Positions 23,399 through 34,342 of a stretch of DNA of 64,000 nt are shown here, piece after piece. This DNA comes from Paracamarosporium sp. OC-R06-R3 (lineage: Eukaryota; Ascomycota; Dothideomycetes; Pleosporales; Didymosphaeriaceae). The DNA lies in contig JACVRA010000050.1 of NCBI GenBank assembly GCA_019828545.1, positions 124,001 to 188,000 of the forward strand, written 5' to 3'. Each line of letters begins with the position of its first letter. Position 1 is the stretch's first letter. The notes beneath the pieces were generated by a model that worked only from the letters and a program-made list of their open reading frames with translations, ran no database searches and was not told where the DNA came from. A program made the position numbers and the translations under genes.

Positions 23399-23607
23399 GA
23401 GAAAGGTGATGGAAAAGAGAAGGACCAGCCTCTGACTTCCAACAATATCAAAACAAATCGTTCGCAACAGTCCAGGCGCATGCACCTAGTCGCCGCAGTG
23501 TATGTGTACGTAACGCAAACAAAGCCTCGTCACCAACCGATGTCTTGAGATTGTCGGCAAAGCAGTCGCGTCCTTCCAGGCTCTATTGCCTCGTTCCAGA
23601 AGCGCAT

Positions 23608-23921
23608 CGTGACCTCCGTTAACGGTATGCTATCATGCAGACAATACGAAACTCAACGGCAAGCCTTCCGTTGGCGCAGATGTGCGCATCGGAAGCCCAA
23701 CCGTGCCCCACCACTAGCGCAGCCAAACCCCCTCCATATCGATACCACAGGATCCATATTCCGATTATTCCGATGCCGGTCATCACAGCATGGCCTGATG
23801 ACCATTGAAGCTCTTGTAATATCTCTGCGTCTTGCTGCCGTTCAAGTATCCTACATTCCGTAGCTTCAACGGCCACTCTGTACCCAGCTTTCCATCCTTG
23901 CATTTACATCTGTTGTTAGCC
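23608..23921. promoter_or_regulatory. Divergent promoter, membrane protein / FAD oxidase
   Basis: About 310 bp between outward-facing starts of two cluster genes, suggesting shared control. No convincing individual site. Confidence 0.4.
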
Positions 23922-25291
23922 ATGACACTCCCCAAGAGCGAACCCATTGCCATCATTGGCGGCGGTGCTTTTGGTCTATCTACTGCTCTCGAGCTCTCCA
24001 GAAACGGATACACGAACATCACTGTTTTCGAGAAAGATGAGGAGATTCCTTCGCGCTGGTCTGCTGCGAACGATTTGAATAAGATTGCGAGAGCAGAGTA
24101 CGAGGATGATTGGTATACCGACCTTGCTATTGTATGTCTTGGACCCAGATTTTCTATATAGGAAACAATGGCTAATGAAGAATTTAGGAAGCGATGAAAG
24201 AATGGCAAACGCCCTTCTATGCGCCTTACTTCCACCGTGTGGGTTTCCTGAACTGCTGCTCAGAAGCTGCACCCCAAAAGGCCGTCGACACAATGAAGCG
24301 GTTTCAGGCTGCTGCAGAGCGGAGTTCAACTATGAAGCCTTTCGTTTCCAATGTCAATGACCGCAAGGATCTCCTTCAAGCATGCTGGCAATTTACTGGC
24401 AAGCTGCCCGGATGGAGAGGTTACCTCAACAGTTACGACGGATACGTGCACTCTGCAAATGCCCTTCGCGGCGTCTACCGAGCAGCGCGGTCCAATGGTG
24501 TCCGGTTTTTCCTCGGCGAAAAGGTTGGCGCCGTGAAGGAGGTTGTGTACGAGAACACAAGCCGAGGACGGAAGAGCACCGGTATTCGAACCCAGGACGG
24601 CCGTGTCCACGCCGCGTCCCTTGTCATTGTAGCTGCAGGAGCAGCCGCCCACAAGATCGTTCCTGAGATTGGCACCAACGTATCAGCCAAATCATGGTCA
24701 GTCGGCCATGTCCGTCTTACTGACGACGAAACCGCTGCGCTGCGCGGCATCCCTGTCGTATATGCGCGTGATCTTGGATTCTTCTTCGAGCCGGACCCGA
24801 AGACTAATCTGCTCAAGTTATGCCCTATGGGTGGCGGCTATGTCAACACAGATCCTGCAAGTGGTGTGTCAAAGGCGCCGGAAGCAGTCAATCGATTTGT
24901 GCCGTACGAGGACGAGCTAAAGATGAAGGAACTACTTCGACAAACACTCCCGCATCTTGCGGATAGGCCGCTCGTGGAGAAGTCACTATGCTGGTTTGCT
25001 GATACCGACGACTCTGACTTCATTATCGACTATGTTCCCAAGACATCGTCCTCCGTCATGATAATGACAGGTGACTCGGGCCACGGCTTCAAGATGTTCC
25101 CCATCGTGGGCCGCTGGGTTCGTGACCTATTGAACGCTTCTGGGGATCAGCAGCCAATCAAGAGGTGGCGATGGAGGGAACCAAAGCCTGTAAATGGCCA
25201 GACTAGTCAGGATGCGGATGTCAGTTGGCGTGTTGGCGATGTGAGGGAACTTCGCGATCTATCGGAGAGTCCCGTGAAGGCGAAGTTGTAA
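23922..25291 (+). CDS. DAO-family FAD-dependent amine/amino acid oxidase, PTS1-tagged
   Basis: Flavoenzyme that should oxidise the C-N bond of an amino acid or secondary amine, producing H2O2. Two exons (23922-24131, 24188-25291); 437 aa, the length of fungal amadoriases and pipecolate, saccharopine or sarcosine oxidases. The N-terminal Rossmann motif is PIAIIGGGAFGLSTALELS with acidic VFEKDEE; then SAANDLNKIARAEY, typical of amadoriase/pipecolate-oxidase-like members; near the C-terminus GDSGHGFKMFPIVG. It ends KAKL: AKL is a peroxisomal targeting tripeptide, as expected for an H2O2-forming oxidase. Within the cluster it may handle a proline-related amine (pipecolate, N-methylproline, a D- or epimerised hydroxyproline, or fructosyl-proline); the substrate cannot be told from sequence. 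Confidence 0.88.
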
Positions 25292-25682
25292 TGACGTGAG
25301 CAATGTAGTTATGATTGCATAATGCAGATTAGAGCGTGTGGTAGACAACCAATTTCTTGGTCTCTTTGAATTTTGACCCGTTATAATGATCATTTCAGCC
25401 AAGGTTGCATTTCGCTGTCTGGTGATTGATATCACTTTCTGTACCGCTTCATACCGCTGCAGTACGTTGTCGAGGTTTCCCGAATGCTGATATTTCCAAA
25501 AAGAATTATGAAAACACCTTAGCGTGATGCCTATGGAACATCCCTCAATACCAGATACATCATAATCGACCTCTGCATAATACGTGCTGAGGTAACACAG
25601 AGAGGGACACGCGAGTAAAGCTCTACCAAGACTGTATTCGGTCAATTGGCTGCTAATCCCGACTCATAAAGATATTGACTGT
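25292..25682. other. Convergent 3' region, FAD oxidase and regulator
   Basis: 391 bp between two facing stop codons; no gene seen. Confidence 0.5.
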
Positions 25683-28570
25683 CTAGATTGGGTGTTGCGG
25701 GTCTACCATCTGATAGGTATCCATAGTCGCAAACGTATTGAACCAATCAGTACCACCTAGATCCATTGATTCTGCAACAGCAAGGATCTGCTCAGCACTC
25801 AAATCGTCGCCGAACCCGCTGCTTTCGTCGCTGAATGCAGTGTACATTCCCATAGCTTCGGGGTTCATCATCGTTCTTGGTGATTGGGTATCCGGAGGCA
25901 TAAAGTATCCGTCCGGTGGTGGTTGGTGCGGTCCAACAGCTTGTTGATGTGGGAGGGGCGCGAGGGGTTGGAGTGGCGGGTACTGCTGTGGAGTTCTGTT
26001 CGCTGAATATTCTGACAGCATCTCTTCCAACTTGCGCAGCTCTGCGCATCTAAATTCGGCGATTTTATTCCCGTTAGACGTCATCGCATCTAAGAATGCA
26101 AAGGCTTTGTTTAACCAAGCAGAACTGTTCTCGGATAGGGAATCGTCAACAAATCGAATGAGAACGAGGATCATCGTGGATACGAAGAGCGCGTCTAAAT
26201 CCCAAGGGAGAAATGTTTCTGGTAGCTTCGTCAGCTTGTGGTCAATAATCATCCATCACTCATCTATAATACCTAGTAAGTCTTGATCTTGCAGGCTCTC
26301 AAGTATGTTCAGAATCTTCTGTGATGCGTCCAGCGACATGGTCAACAGAGGTCTAATTTTTCGAGATGACACCAGCGCTCCAACCTCTTTTGGAGATTCA
26401 AAAGCCTTCTTTAGACAACAAAACAGCAATGGTCTCGTCGTCACGACGATGGTCTATGTGTTTTTGTTAGCAAGGAACGATATGCAGGATTCTGTGTGTG
26501 GCTGCAAACTGCGCTTTTATGGGATGCGCTGCTACGCCCCTCGATAAGTGCAGCGCTTCAAAACTGATATGTGCGGTAATCGTAATGTTTGCCACACGAA
26601 CAATTGACGTACCTGATAATACATGAGATGTAGATGCGCAGGCATCCTTGATATGCCCCCGAATCGTTCATCCGAGTGCAAAGGAAAAGAATTCCGTAAC
26701 TCTTCTGCAATTGCTGCCATGTCGTCGAGCACGGATTTGATGCTGATGACAAACTTCTTACGAAGACGGCCTTTCGAGCCATAAACACCTGCATTGTGTC
26801 AATCAATCGACCGACACTTGACGCGATTAAATGACTGTGTATTCCCCGGCAGGATAAAACGACCTTGAGTATGATCCTTGAGACCTCGAAGGCACACACA
26901 TAATAGCGAGCTTGACTTACTCCGCGCTATGTCCGCATATATACGTGCGAGCTTGATCTGCATTCTAAGTGCTGCAGTTCTCTGAGTAGATCCAGGAAAG
27001 TGCGTGAGCTGGCACGTTATATCGTCATCTCGTATGGATTGTGGAACTCCCATTTGCGAACTCATCTGTCGGTCAAGAATGTAGATGGACCACCATATCC
27101 TGCGACATCGCTGAACGTATGCATCTCCAAGTTCTGAGACCGGCATATCGGTGTGCATGCCCTCGGCTAGTGCTATTCGCATTGCTTGGCCTATCTGCGT
27201 ACTGTTCAGCGAGCGTGATATATGGGAAGGAAGGGGCACCATACAGTTACATGTGCTGCGTTACGAGAATCTAGTGCTTGCAAGTAAAGTGCGATACCGC
27301 ACAGTATCTCGGTTGCTACAAGCGGTTCTCGGCACAATCGGTTGGTATCGGGGAGTAATTGGAGTGCATGAACAAAAAAGTCGGCACCAGGCGGTTTAGA
27401 TTCTCGGTGTTTGCGTTGTACGAGCGTCCTTCCGAATGCAATGATAAGTAGAAACTGAATGTACCACAAGCTACCGTTCAGCCTATTGGGTTCTGTATTC
27501 CCGTAGAAGGCATGCAGCTTAGCGTTGAATTCCTCCTCGTCAAACAAATGTACCAGTTGGCCGCAATGGAATTTAACGGCGTTCAAGAGGAATATAGCGT
27601 AGTCGATACTTGGAATGACAGGCGCTGCCGTTTCCGGGAGACTGCGGGAGCCGTCCTGAATTCGCAAGTCAGTAAAGCACAAATGGGGAACATGCGACCG
27701 TACCCATGGAAGATCATAGGCTGAGCCATCAAAAAGCATGTCGGCTCCTGGTAAAGGAGTACTACGAATATGTTGGTGAACTACATTCAACACCTGACCA
27801 TGGAAAGACCAATTCGATGAAGTGCCGAGATAGACTTTTTTTCGTCAGTGATCTCCTAGTCTTGATGAGATCTTCGAGACTCACAAGCCTTCCCTGAAGA
27901 GGATGACATGAACTTAGACGGTGACTCAAGTAGAGGGTTCGTCAACTCATGACCCTCCTGATTTCCTTGATCGGTTTTTGGAGAATTCTCTCGTGTTCCT
28001 GCAGGACTCGATCGAGACGTCTCGCGGGTATCATGACCGCCAGGCCGAGGGAGTTGTAAAGGATGCTCCTGGCGTGAGCTGCTAGCTTGAGCTTGTTCTG
28101 CAGGGCCATGTTCTCGAGAGTCTTGAGGTTGCCCAGGGGTAGTCTCTGGATTGCTTTGACTTCGCTCGAAGCGGGCGAGTTTCTGTTGCAAGTCGGAGAG
28201 GTAGCTGGGAATAGTCAGCTTGGATAAATAGAAAGACAATGCCGAATCAATGTCACGGGCATCTGCATTCGCATCATGCATCTTGATGGGATACAGGTGT
28301 GCGATCCTAGGCAAGGTTCGAGGAGTGGCACTTACCCCTGTGTGACTAACACCTTGTTATCCCGATCGTCGAAAACGCAGCTTAGGCTGCGCTTGGTGCA
28401 GTTGGCGCAAGGTTGCAGACCTGAACACTTGATCTTTTGTCGTCGACATCGTGAGCACCTTGATCCAATGATAAGCGTCTAGTTAGAGAGAGCACAATTG
28501 TCAGATGAGCCATACGCGTTGGATGATCGCTTGGATGCGCGTCGCTGTTCACCGGAGTTTGCCATGGCAT
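25683..28570 (-). CDS. Zn2Cys6 transcription factor (candidate prn-cluster activator)
   Basis: Nine exons (28570-28553, 28478-28336, 28204-27885, 27834-27704, 27655-27245, 27194-26921, 26788-26613, 26453-26273, 26218-25683) sum to 2190 nt, 729 aa. Binuclear zinc cluster near residues 14-40: CSRCRRQKIKC-SGLQPC-ANC-TKRSLSC, spacing C2C6C5C2C6C. A short heptad-like linker follows (YLSDLQQKLARFE), then a Ser/Gln/Pro-rich stretch, then a fungal_trans middle region (FYLGTSSNWSF, CRRIWWSIYILDRQMS). The C-terminus is Pro/Gln/Asp-rich, a likely activation region. The first exon (18 nt, MPWQTP) rests on splice signals alone, so the start is the weakest part. Its place inside the cluster parallels PrnA of Aspergillus, which activates proline-catabolic genes; orthology is inferred from position only. 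Confidence 0.85.
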
Positions 28571-28990
28571 GCATTGTAGATGTCCATCACCAGCAACGGC
28601 TTGGACTCCGTTGACTGTATACGGCTATAGACGGTCTGATCTGATGGGAATGGCGTGAATGTCGAGGTCAGGCGTCACGGATTTGCGGGGAAGGCGCTAG
28701 TGAGCGCTTTGACAGAAGGCACACGACTCATCGTATCTTTTGACCTACGTACGTCTATCTCTGTATCCTTCAACATCCGTATGCTCGCAACACTTGTTCC
28801 TTCAGACCACATGAAGTCTCCGCATTGTGCAAATTCGTATTCGGAACTTGTGGAGCCCTATCGCCGCCACAGGAAGATGTATCCTAATCGAGTCTAGTAT
28901 GAAGTGAATACGCACATCGGCCCAGCCGAAAATCCATCGGGACCCTACCCGACCTCCAGATATCGCGATGGCAAACGACCCAGCAGATGT
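28571..28990. promoter_or_regulatory. Upstream region of the regulator gene
   Basis: 420 bp between the regulator start and the aminotransferase stop, same strand. No gene and no clear site seen. Confidence 0.35.
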
Positions 28991-30370
28991 TCACAAGTGC
29001 GATGACGGCGCACTCGTCACTTTGACGAGGGCCGAGGCTACACGCTCCAAGTTGGACTGATTCAGACCCGCTACGTTGATGCGCCCGTTCTGCAGCATGT
29101 GGATGTGGTGTTCGCTGGCGAGACGCTCGCACTGCTGTGGGTTCAGAGGCAGGAAGCAGAACAGCCCGTTGGATGACAGAATCGAGCTCCAATTTCCTTG
29201 GGCCTGATTACAAGTTAGCAACGCTTATCCAGCAGAGCATAGAAATACTCACCTTGCGCTTGTCGACCAGTTCCGCGTGCAGTGCCTTTCTATTGTCCGC
29301 AAGACGCCTCTGTATCGTCGCCAGCTCCGTCTCCCAGTCTTGCCTCAGCTTGTCATCGCTCAGTACAATATCGACCAGTCGTGATCCATACGCCGGACTT
29401 GACGAAAACTCCCACCGGATCAAGCAGCGCAACCGCTCGTACACTTTAGAAGCGACCTCTTTATCCTCGCTCACTGCATGGAGCACCCCAACTCTTTCGC
29501 CATATAGTCCAAAGTTCTTCGAAAAGGATTGACAAGCGAGTAGTTCGAAGCCTTTACTTGCGAACAATCGCAGCCCGTATGCATCTTCGTCTAGAGAAGC
29601 CCCAAGGCCCTGGTATGCCATGTCAAATAATGGGAACAACTTTTTCTGCTTCATTACATCAGAGAGCTTGTCCCACTGTGAAGGCGAGAAGTCAGCGCCA
29701 GAAGGGTTGTGGCAGCAGCCTTGCAGCACAAAGATGCTTCCTTCGGGTGCTTGTCGTGTCGCTTCCAGTACAGACTCAAAATCAACGGTTCCGGTTGACG
29801 GGTCGTAGTGTTTGTAGTTTACCACCTCGAGACCCACGAGGTTGAAGAGCGGCACGTAGTTTCCCCATGCTGGTGTGCCAACGTACACCTTCTTGTTCTC
29901 GAATGCGGGGGTGCGCGAGAGGAATAGCGCACCGAGATGTATAGAACCGGTGCCTGATATGGCCTGGACAGACGTGACTTTCCCAGAGTCGAGAATCGGT
30001 GCGTTTGATCCGAACAGTACGCGCGCGGCATTCTTCAAGAACTTTGCATTTCCGGTCGTGACTTCGTACTACTCTTTGTCAATATACGAACTCAGCTTGA
30101 ACTGTTTGCTAGGAACATACGTCGTGGTTTGCATCTTGCTGTGCTAGGATTTGCTTCGCCTGCGCTCAATTAGCTAAACGCCTTTGCTATAGTCTCTAGT
30201 CAGATCAAAGTACATACCGCCTTCAACGCGCGAAGCTCATGATATTGCGCCTGCTCATTTCTATACACGCCAACACCAAGATCGACCTTCTCAGGCGAAG
30301 TATCCGCGCGCACCCTCTGCGACAACAAATAGACTGGGTCAGCAGGGCTGGGAGCAACGGTGTGAAACAT
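28991..30370 (-). CDS. Aspartate-type aminotransferase with peroxisomal C-terminus
   Basis: PLP enzyme of the aspartate aminotransferase family. Four exons (30370-30218, 30159-30121, 30068-29253, 29203-28991), 406 aa. It starts MFHTVAPSPADPVYLLSQR with no presequence, then VDLGVGVYRNEQAQYHELRA. Other family blocks: ISGTGSIHLGALFL, VYVGTPAWGNYVPLF, VLQGCCHNPSGADFSP (where typical family members have CAHNPTG), FPLFDMAYQGL, and the PLP-lysine loop SFSKNFGLYGERVGVLH. It ends SSHL*, and SHL is a PTS1-type tripeptide, so it is probably peroxisomal. In known hydroxyproline degradation an aspartate aminotransferase converts 4-hydroxyglutamate to 4-hydroxy-2-oxoglutarate. A neighbouring aldolase and P5CDH make that the natural role here. 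It could also be an ordinary peroxisomal Asp/oxoglutarate transaminase. Confidence 0.93.
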
Positions 30371-30854
30371 GACTGCTGAATATACTGAAAAGTAAACGAA
30401 GATGAAGACGAAAGCAATATGGTGAGATTAGAACTTTGACTTCACTATGTTGCCATACACTTGCATGTATACATGTCTGCTTGGATATCCTGCTCTAGCC
30501 GCGTTGGGAGCAGGCCGTGGGGCTAGAGCTGTACGGCCGGGACATGTCCCGATTTCTGGGATGTGCGCGTCTCGGTGGCGAAATCTGGGGACGCGAGCGG
30601 ATGCTCTGGCTGCGGTTCGACTGGCGCCCGCTAATTCTCCAGCGGAAGCCCTACGCATAGTATGACCGAGACTACACCGCGTAGTGCGATGCTGCACGGA
30701 CTGACCGGAAAACTTGAGAACACTGACATGCCTGATGGAGACTGTATTCCTCTAGGAAAGTCTATCGTCTTCTCTAAGTTTGGGACTGCTCCACATCTCT
30801 GACTCGGCAGTTCCTATGTGCCCACCATCCTCTTCACCTCACCATCCTATCCGC
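30371..30854. other. Aminotransferase upstream region
   Basis: 484 bp between the aminotransferase start and the permease stop. GC-rich centre, no gene seen. Confidence 0.4.
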
Positions 30855-32795
30855 TCACTTCTCCTCATCCACCTTCTTTCCTCTCCTAAAGCACCCCCCA
30901 AACATATTCCCGACATCCCTCCAAAACCCTACATGCTCCTCCACAAGCGAATCCTCATACGCATCAATGACCGGCTTATCCCAGATCAAATCCGCCTCAC
31001 TCGCCTTGATAAACTTCGTCTTCTTCCAGAGTTTCCAGCCAAGGAACAACACCGGATCAACCAACAGCATCATGTAGTACGTGAAGAAATCATCGACGGT
31101 GAAATTGCCCGGCAAGAACGTAGTATATCCGTAGCATGTAACCACGCAGGTGAGGAACGCAAGAGGGATGTATGCGCTCCAGGGCTGGAAGCGCCCGAAG
31201 TAGGGAAGCGTCCGGCGATCGAGGCCCTGCGCCTTGCACGCGCGGTAGAAGAAAATGAAGTTGATGCAGATGACGATGTAGTCTATGATTTGCGCGCCGG
31301 TGATGATGTTCGTGAGCCAGGTGAGGACCTTGGAGGACCCTGAGGAGGCGTTTAGGAAGGCGAGGAAGGGGAATAGGATCACGATGCAGAGGCAGTAGAT
31401 CGGGACGCCGGCTTTTGTGCATTTGCGGAGGAAGCGCGGGGCTTGGCCTTCGATGGCAAGGCCGTAGAGGGACCGCGTGCCGTAGTAGGTGTAGGCGTTT
31501 CCGGCGGAGAAGATGGAGGTTACGAGGAGGGCGTTTGTAAGGTGTGGGAGGCCTTCAATGCCGAGGTCTTGGGGGTGATTAGTTGGTTCAATGGTGTATA
31601 GGGATGAATGGGGAGACGTACTGTTCATGGCGATAACGTAGGGCGATGCGGCGGCGGTTCCGGCACCGCCTGCCTTGCCGCTGAAGATCTCGACGAGAGT
31701 GGTGTTGTTGTATGGGATCACGATGCCGACGCACAGCGCGCTTCCGATGAAGAATAGACCGAAGCGGGCATACGTCGCCTTGAACGCCTGCTTGAGATAC
31801 TTCCTTGGGCTCTTGACCTCACCGGCGACCATGGACACATACTCTGGTCCGACGACGGTAAACGCCGCACTCCACAGCGCTCCAAGGAACCCTTCGAACC
31901 GACCCAAAGGCCCAGTCGTAATGTGCTCTGCGAACGACCCGGGATTTTTCCAGTATCGGAAGCCGTACTTGTCGTGCTTGGGGTTTCCGCCGACCATGGT
32001 GATGAACGTGAATGAGAAGAGCATTATCAGGAGAAACACTTTTCCTAGGGCAAGCCAGAACTCGCATTCTCCGTACCACTTCACTACGAAGGCGTTGATG
32101 CAGAAGTACAAGACGATGCAGGCAGCTACGACGGCTTCAACGGGTATATCATCGCGCCAGTAAGATAAGACGAGGTTCAGTGCCGTAATTTCAAAGGGGA
32201 CGAGAATAGCTTCGTAGATGAAGAAGTCTAGGGGTTGTTAGTCTCGCCGGATGGATGCGTGTTGGGAAGATGAAGACTCACTCCACCCGATCATAAAGCC
32301 TAGTGCTTCGTCGACCCATTTTCCAGACATGCGAATGAAGCCACCGGTCACGGGCATGTACGAGCTCATTTCGGCCTGACAGTTGTTGACGAGGCCGAGC
32401 ATGCACGTGTAGATTGTATAGGCGAGGAACAGGCTGCCTGGCCCGCCTTTGAGCAGGCCGCTCGAGATGGAAACGAAGGTTGCGGTGCCGATAGAGCCAC
32501 CTAGAGTATATCGTCAGTACGTGTGCATGGTGCATGTCTCTCACGTGGTGAGTAACCCCTGAAGGGTGAAGAGGCTTGCATCGGTCGATGCGAAGACAAT
32601 CTTCGGAGTAAATATGGATAGATCAAACTCACCGATGGCAATCAACTGCAGCTGACGATTACCCAGGTGCCGTTGCAGCTCATCTGCGTTGCCGACATGG
32701 CCCTGGTATACGCTCTGGTCGGCGACGGTATCGACAGGATAAAGATCCGCATCGGCCGAGACATCGACGACCTTCTCGTTCTTGTTGCCGTCCAT
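30855..32795 (-). CDS. prnB: Amino acid permease (AAT family, prnB-like)
   Basis: Plasma-membrane proton symporter for amino acids. Four exons (32795-32633, 32500-32282, 32227-31622, 31567-30855), 1701 nt, 566 aa. The hydrophilic N-terminal tail starts MDGNKNEKVVDVS and ends LQRHLGNRQLQLIAIG. It is followed by GSIGTATFVSISSG (TM1 loop of the family), TYYGTRSLYGLAIEGQAP and twelve predicted helices. The C-terminus is IDAYEDSLVEEHVGFWRDV. The third intron (GTACGT...CAAG) is 54 bp and its frame is open, so an unspliced form would also read through. Located between the aminotransferase and aldolase, it is the expected uptake step for proline or hydroxyproline; specificity is inferred from context. 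Confidence 0.93.
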
Positions 32796-33367
32796 TGTCA
32801 ATGAAAGGCCTCAGAACGATTGTTCAGAGATGAGAGAAAGATGAAAGGTGAGGGTTGAGAGTGGAGATGAACAGCTGGGGAAAGCGGTCGCACGCCTGGT
32901 ATACATACTGTTCACCCTCCCGTGTAGAGCACCGCCATGCACGGGCCTGGCCCAGACCTGGCACATGGCGATTTGCCCAAATTTGGTAAAGACTAGCTGG
33001 TTTAGGGTGAGAGTGTAGGGATGGCTGTGGGGTGGAAGGGATCCGGGGGTGGGATCCCAGTCTTTTGGCGTTTGGTATCAGATGCGGGGATCGGCGGCGG
33101 ACCCGGTGAAAGGGTTGGTGGTGGGTGGCAGATAGAGAGATGGTTGCCGGCAACGGACCCGCTTCATCAGCACGGCGACATAGTTTGGATGGACGATTAG
33201 CCACTGACGTAGCGTGCTGGGCTGGGGTCTGGGGAAGATAGATCGAGACTCTTTTAATGCGAATAGTGGAGAAATGGTATCCAATTGTTCAACTGTCTAT
33301 TTACATGTTGGTCTAGGCAGATATCTAGAAAAAAAACAAAAAACGATGAGAAGCCTAAGACACAAAT
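32796..33367. promoter_or_regulatory. Permease promoter region
   Basis: 572 bp between the permease start and the aldolase stop. G-rich patches such as CCGGGGGTGGG resemble CreA-type (SYGGRG) carbon-catabolite sites, but the match is short. No gene seen. Confidence 0.3.
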
Positions 33368-34342
33368 CTACAATCGAGCCGCTATTTTTGCGGGCGACCC
33401 GCCCAAGCTCTGCTCAATCTTAGCCACCTCAGCCATGGTAGACTTGACCCGCTCCTTGATAGGAGATGCAGGTTCAAGATAAGGCCTGCGCGGCCGCAGC
33501 AGCGCAACGGCGTTATCAATTCCCGCGTATCTAGCACTGTGTATCGCAGCCGCGTACTTTGTCGCGGCAATGCCGGCCTTGATGGGCTGTTCCGCTAATG
33601 CAGCCTTCTGATGCAAGGCCAGAGCCTCATCGTGCCGGCCCTGCTGCCACAGGGCGTATATGTGCGAAATGGTCCTAGGGAAGACATTGGCGAACGCGGC
33701 AATGCACCCGCTCGACCCAGAGGTCAGGCCGCCGAGGATAAAGTCGGATTGCCCGCCGAAGACTGCGAAGCGCTCCTTGGGAAGAGCAGCCGCCAGGCGC
33801 GTGATCTTGGCGACTGAGCCGCACGTCAGCTTCACGCCGACGATGTTGGAGTGACGCTGGGCAATGGTGGCGATGAAGTCGGACTGGAGGTCGACGCCGT
33901 TGCAGACGCCGGGGAAGTTGTAGATGACGATGGGCAGCTGGCTCTTCCTCGCAACATCGTCGTAGAAGGCTTCCAGAACCTGGGGCGTGGTGGCGGCTCC
34001 AAAGTAGGCGGGCGGGAGCAGCAGGACGGAGTCTGCGCCGGCATCTGCAGCGTCGGTCACGTGCTGCAGGACCTGGCGGGTGCTGTGGCCGCCCACGCCA
34101 GCCATGATGGGGAATTTGGGGCCGACGGCGCGTCGTGCAGTTGCGACGAGCTGCTTGCGCTCTTCTCGTGTCAAGAGAAACGTCTCTGCATTCGTGCCCA
34201 GGACGACGAGCCCAGCGAGGCCCGTCGTGGAGAGGTAGTGGAAGTACCGCGCCTGCGCATCCAGTGCGAGCTCGTCTGTGTCGGGGTCGAAGAAGGTGAC
34301 GGCTGGGCACCAGACGCCGCTGGGGGGGACGATGCTGGGCAT
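33368..34342 (-). CDS. DapA-family aldolase, candidate 4-hydroxy-2-oxoglutarate aldolase
   Basis: Class I (Schiff-base) aldolase of the DHDPS/N-acetylneuraminate-lyase family. Single exon, 324 aa from MPSIVPPSGVWCPAVTFF; the upstream open extension is not family-like. Motifs: GTNAETFLLTREER (GTxxE phosphate-loop-like motif), catalytic Tyr at ~141 in IVIYNFPG, and Schiff-base Lys at ~171 in VGVKLTCGS. Fungi make lysine by the aminoadipate route, so true dihydrodipicolinate synthase is unlikely. Context (P5CDH, aminotransferase) points to 4-hydroxy-2-oxoglutarate to pyruvate + glyoxylate, as done by HOGA1 of the same family in animals. The main alternative is a 2-keto-3-deoxy-sugar-acid aldolase such as GaaC. 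The protein ends KIAARL; ARL fits the PTS1 consensus, suggesting peroxisomal location. Head-to-head with P5CDH. Confidence 0.9.
   Translation of the reverse strand: MPSIVPPSGVWCPAVTFFDPDTDELALDAQARYFHYLSTTGLAGLVVLGTNAETFLLTREERKQLVATARRAVGPKFPIMAGVGGHSTRQVLQHVTDAADAGADSVLLLPPAYFGAATTPQVLEAFYDDVARKSQLPIVIYNFPGVCNGVDLQSDFIATIAQRHSNIVGVKLTCGSVAKITRLAAALPKERFAVFGGQSDFILGGLTSGSSGCIAAFANVFPRTISHIYALWQQGRHDEALALHQKAALAEQPIKAGIAATKYAAAIHSARYAGIDNAVALLRPRRPYLEPASPIKERVKSTMAEVAKIEQSLGGSPAKIAARL

Noticed and set aside
33368..34342. Dihydrodipicolinate synthase for lysine synthesis
   Set aside because: Fungi use the alpha-aminoadipate route; DapA-fold proteins in fungi are catabolic aldolases, and the neighbours support that.
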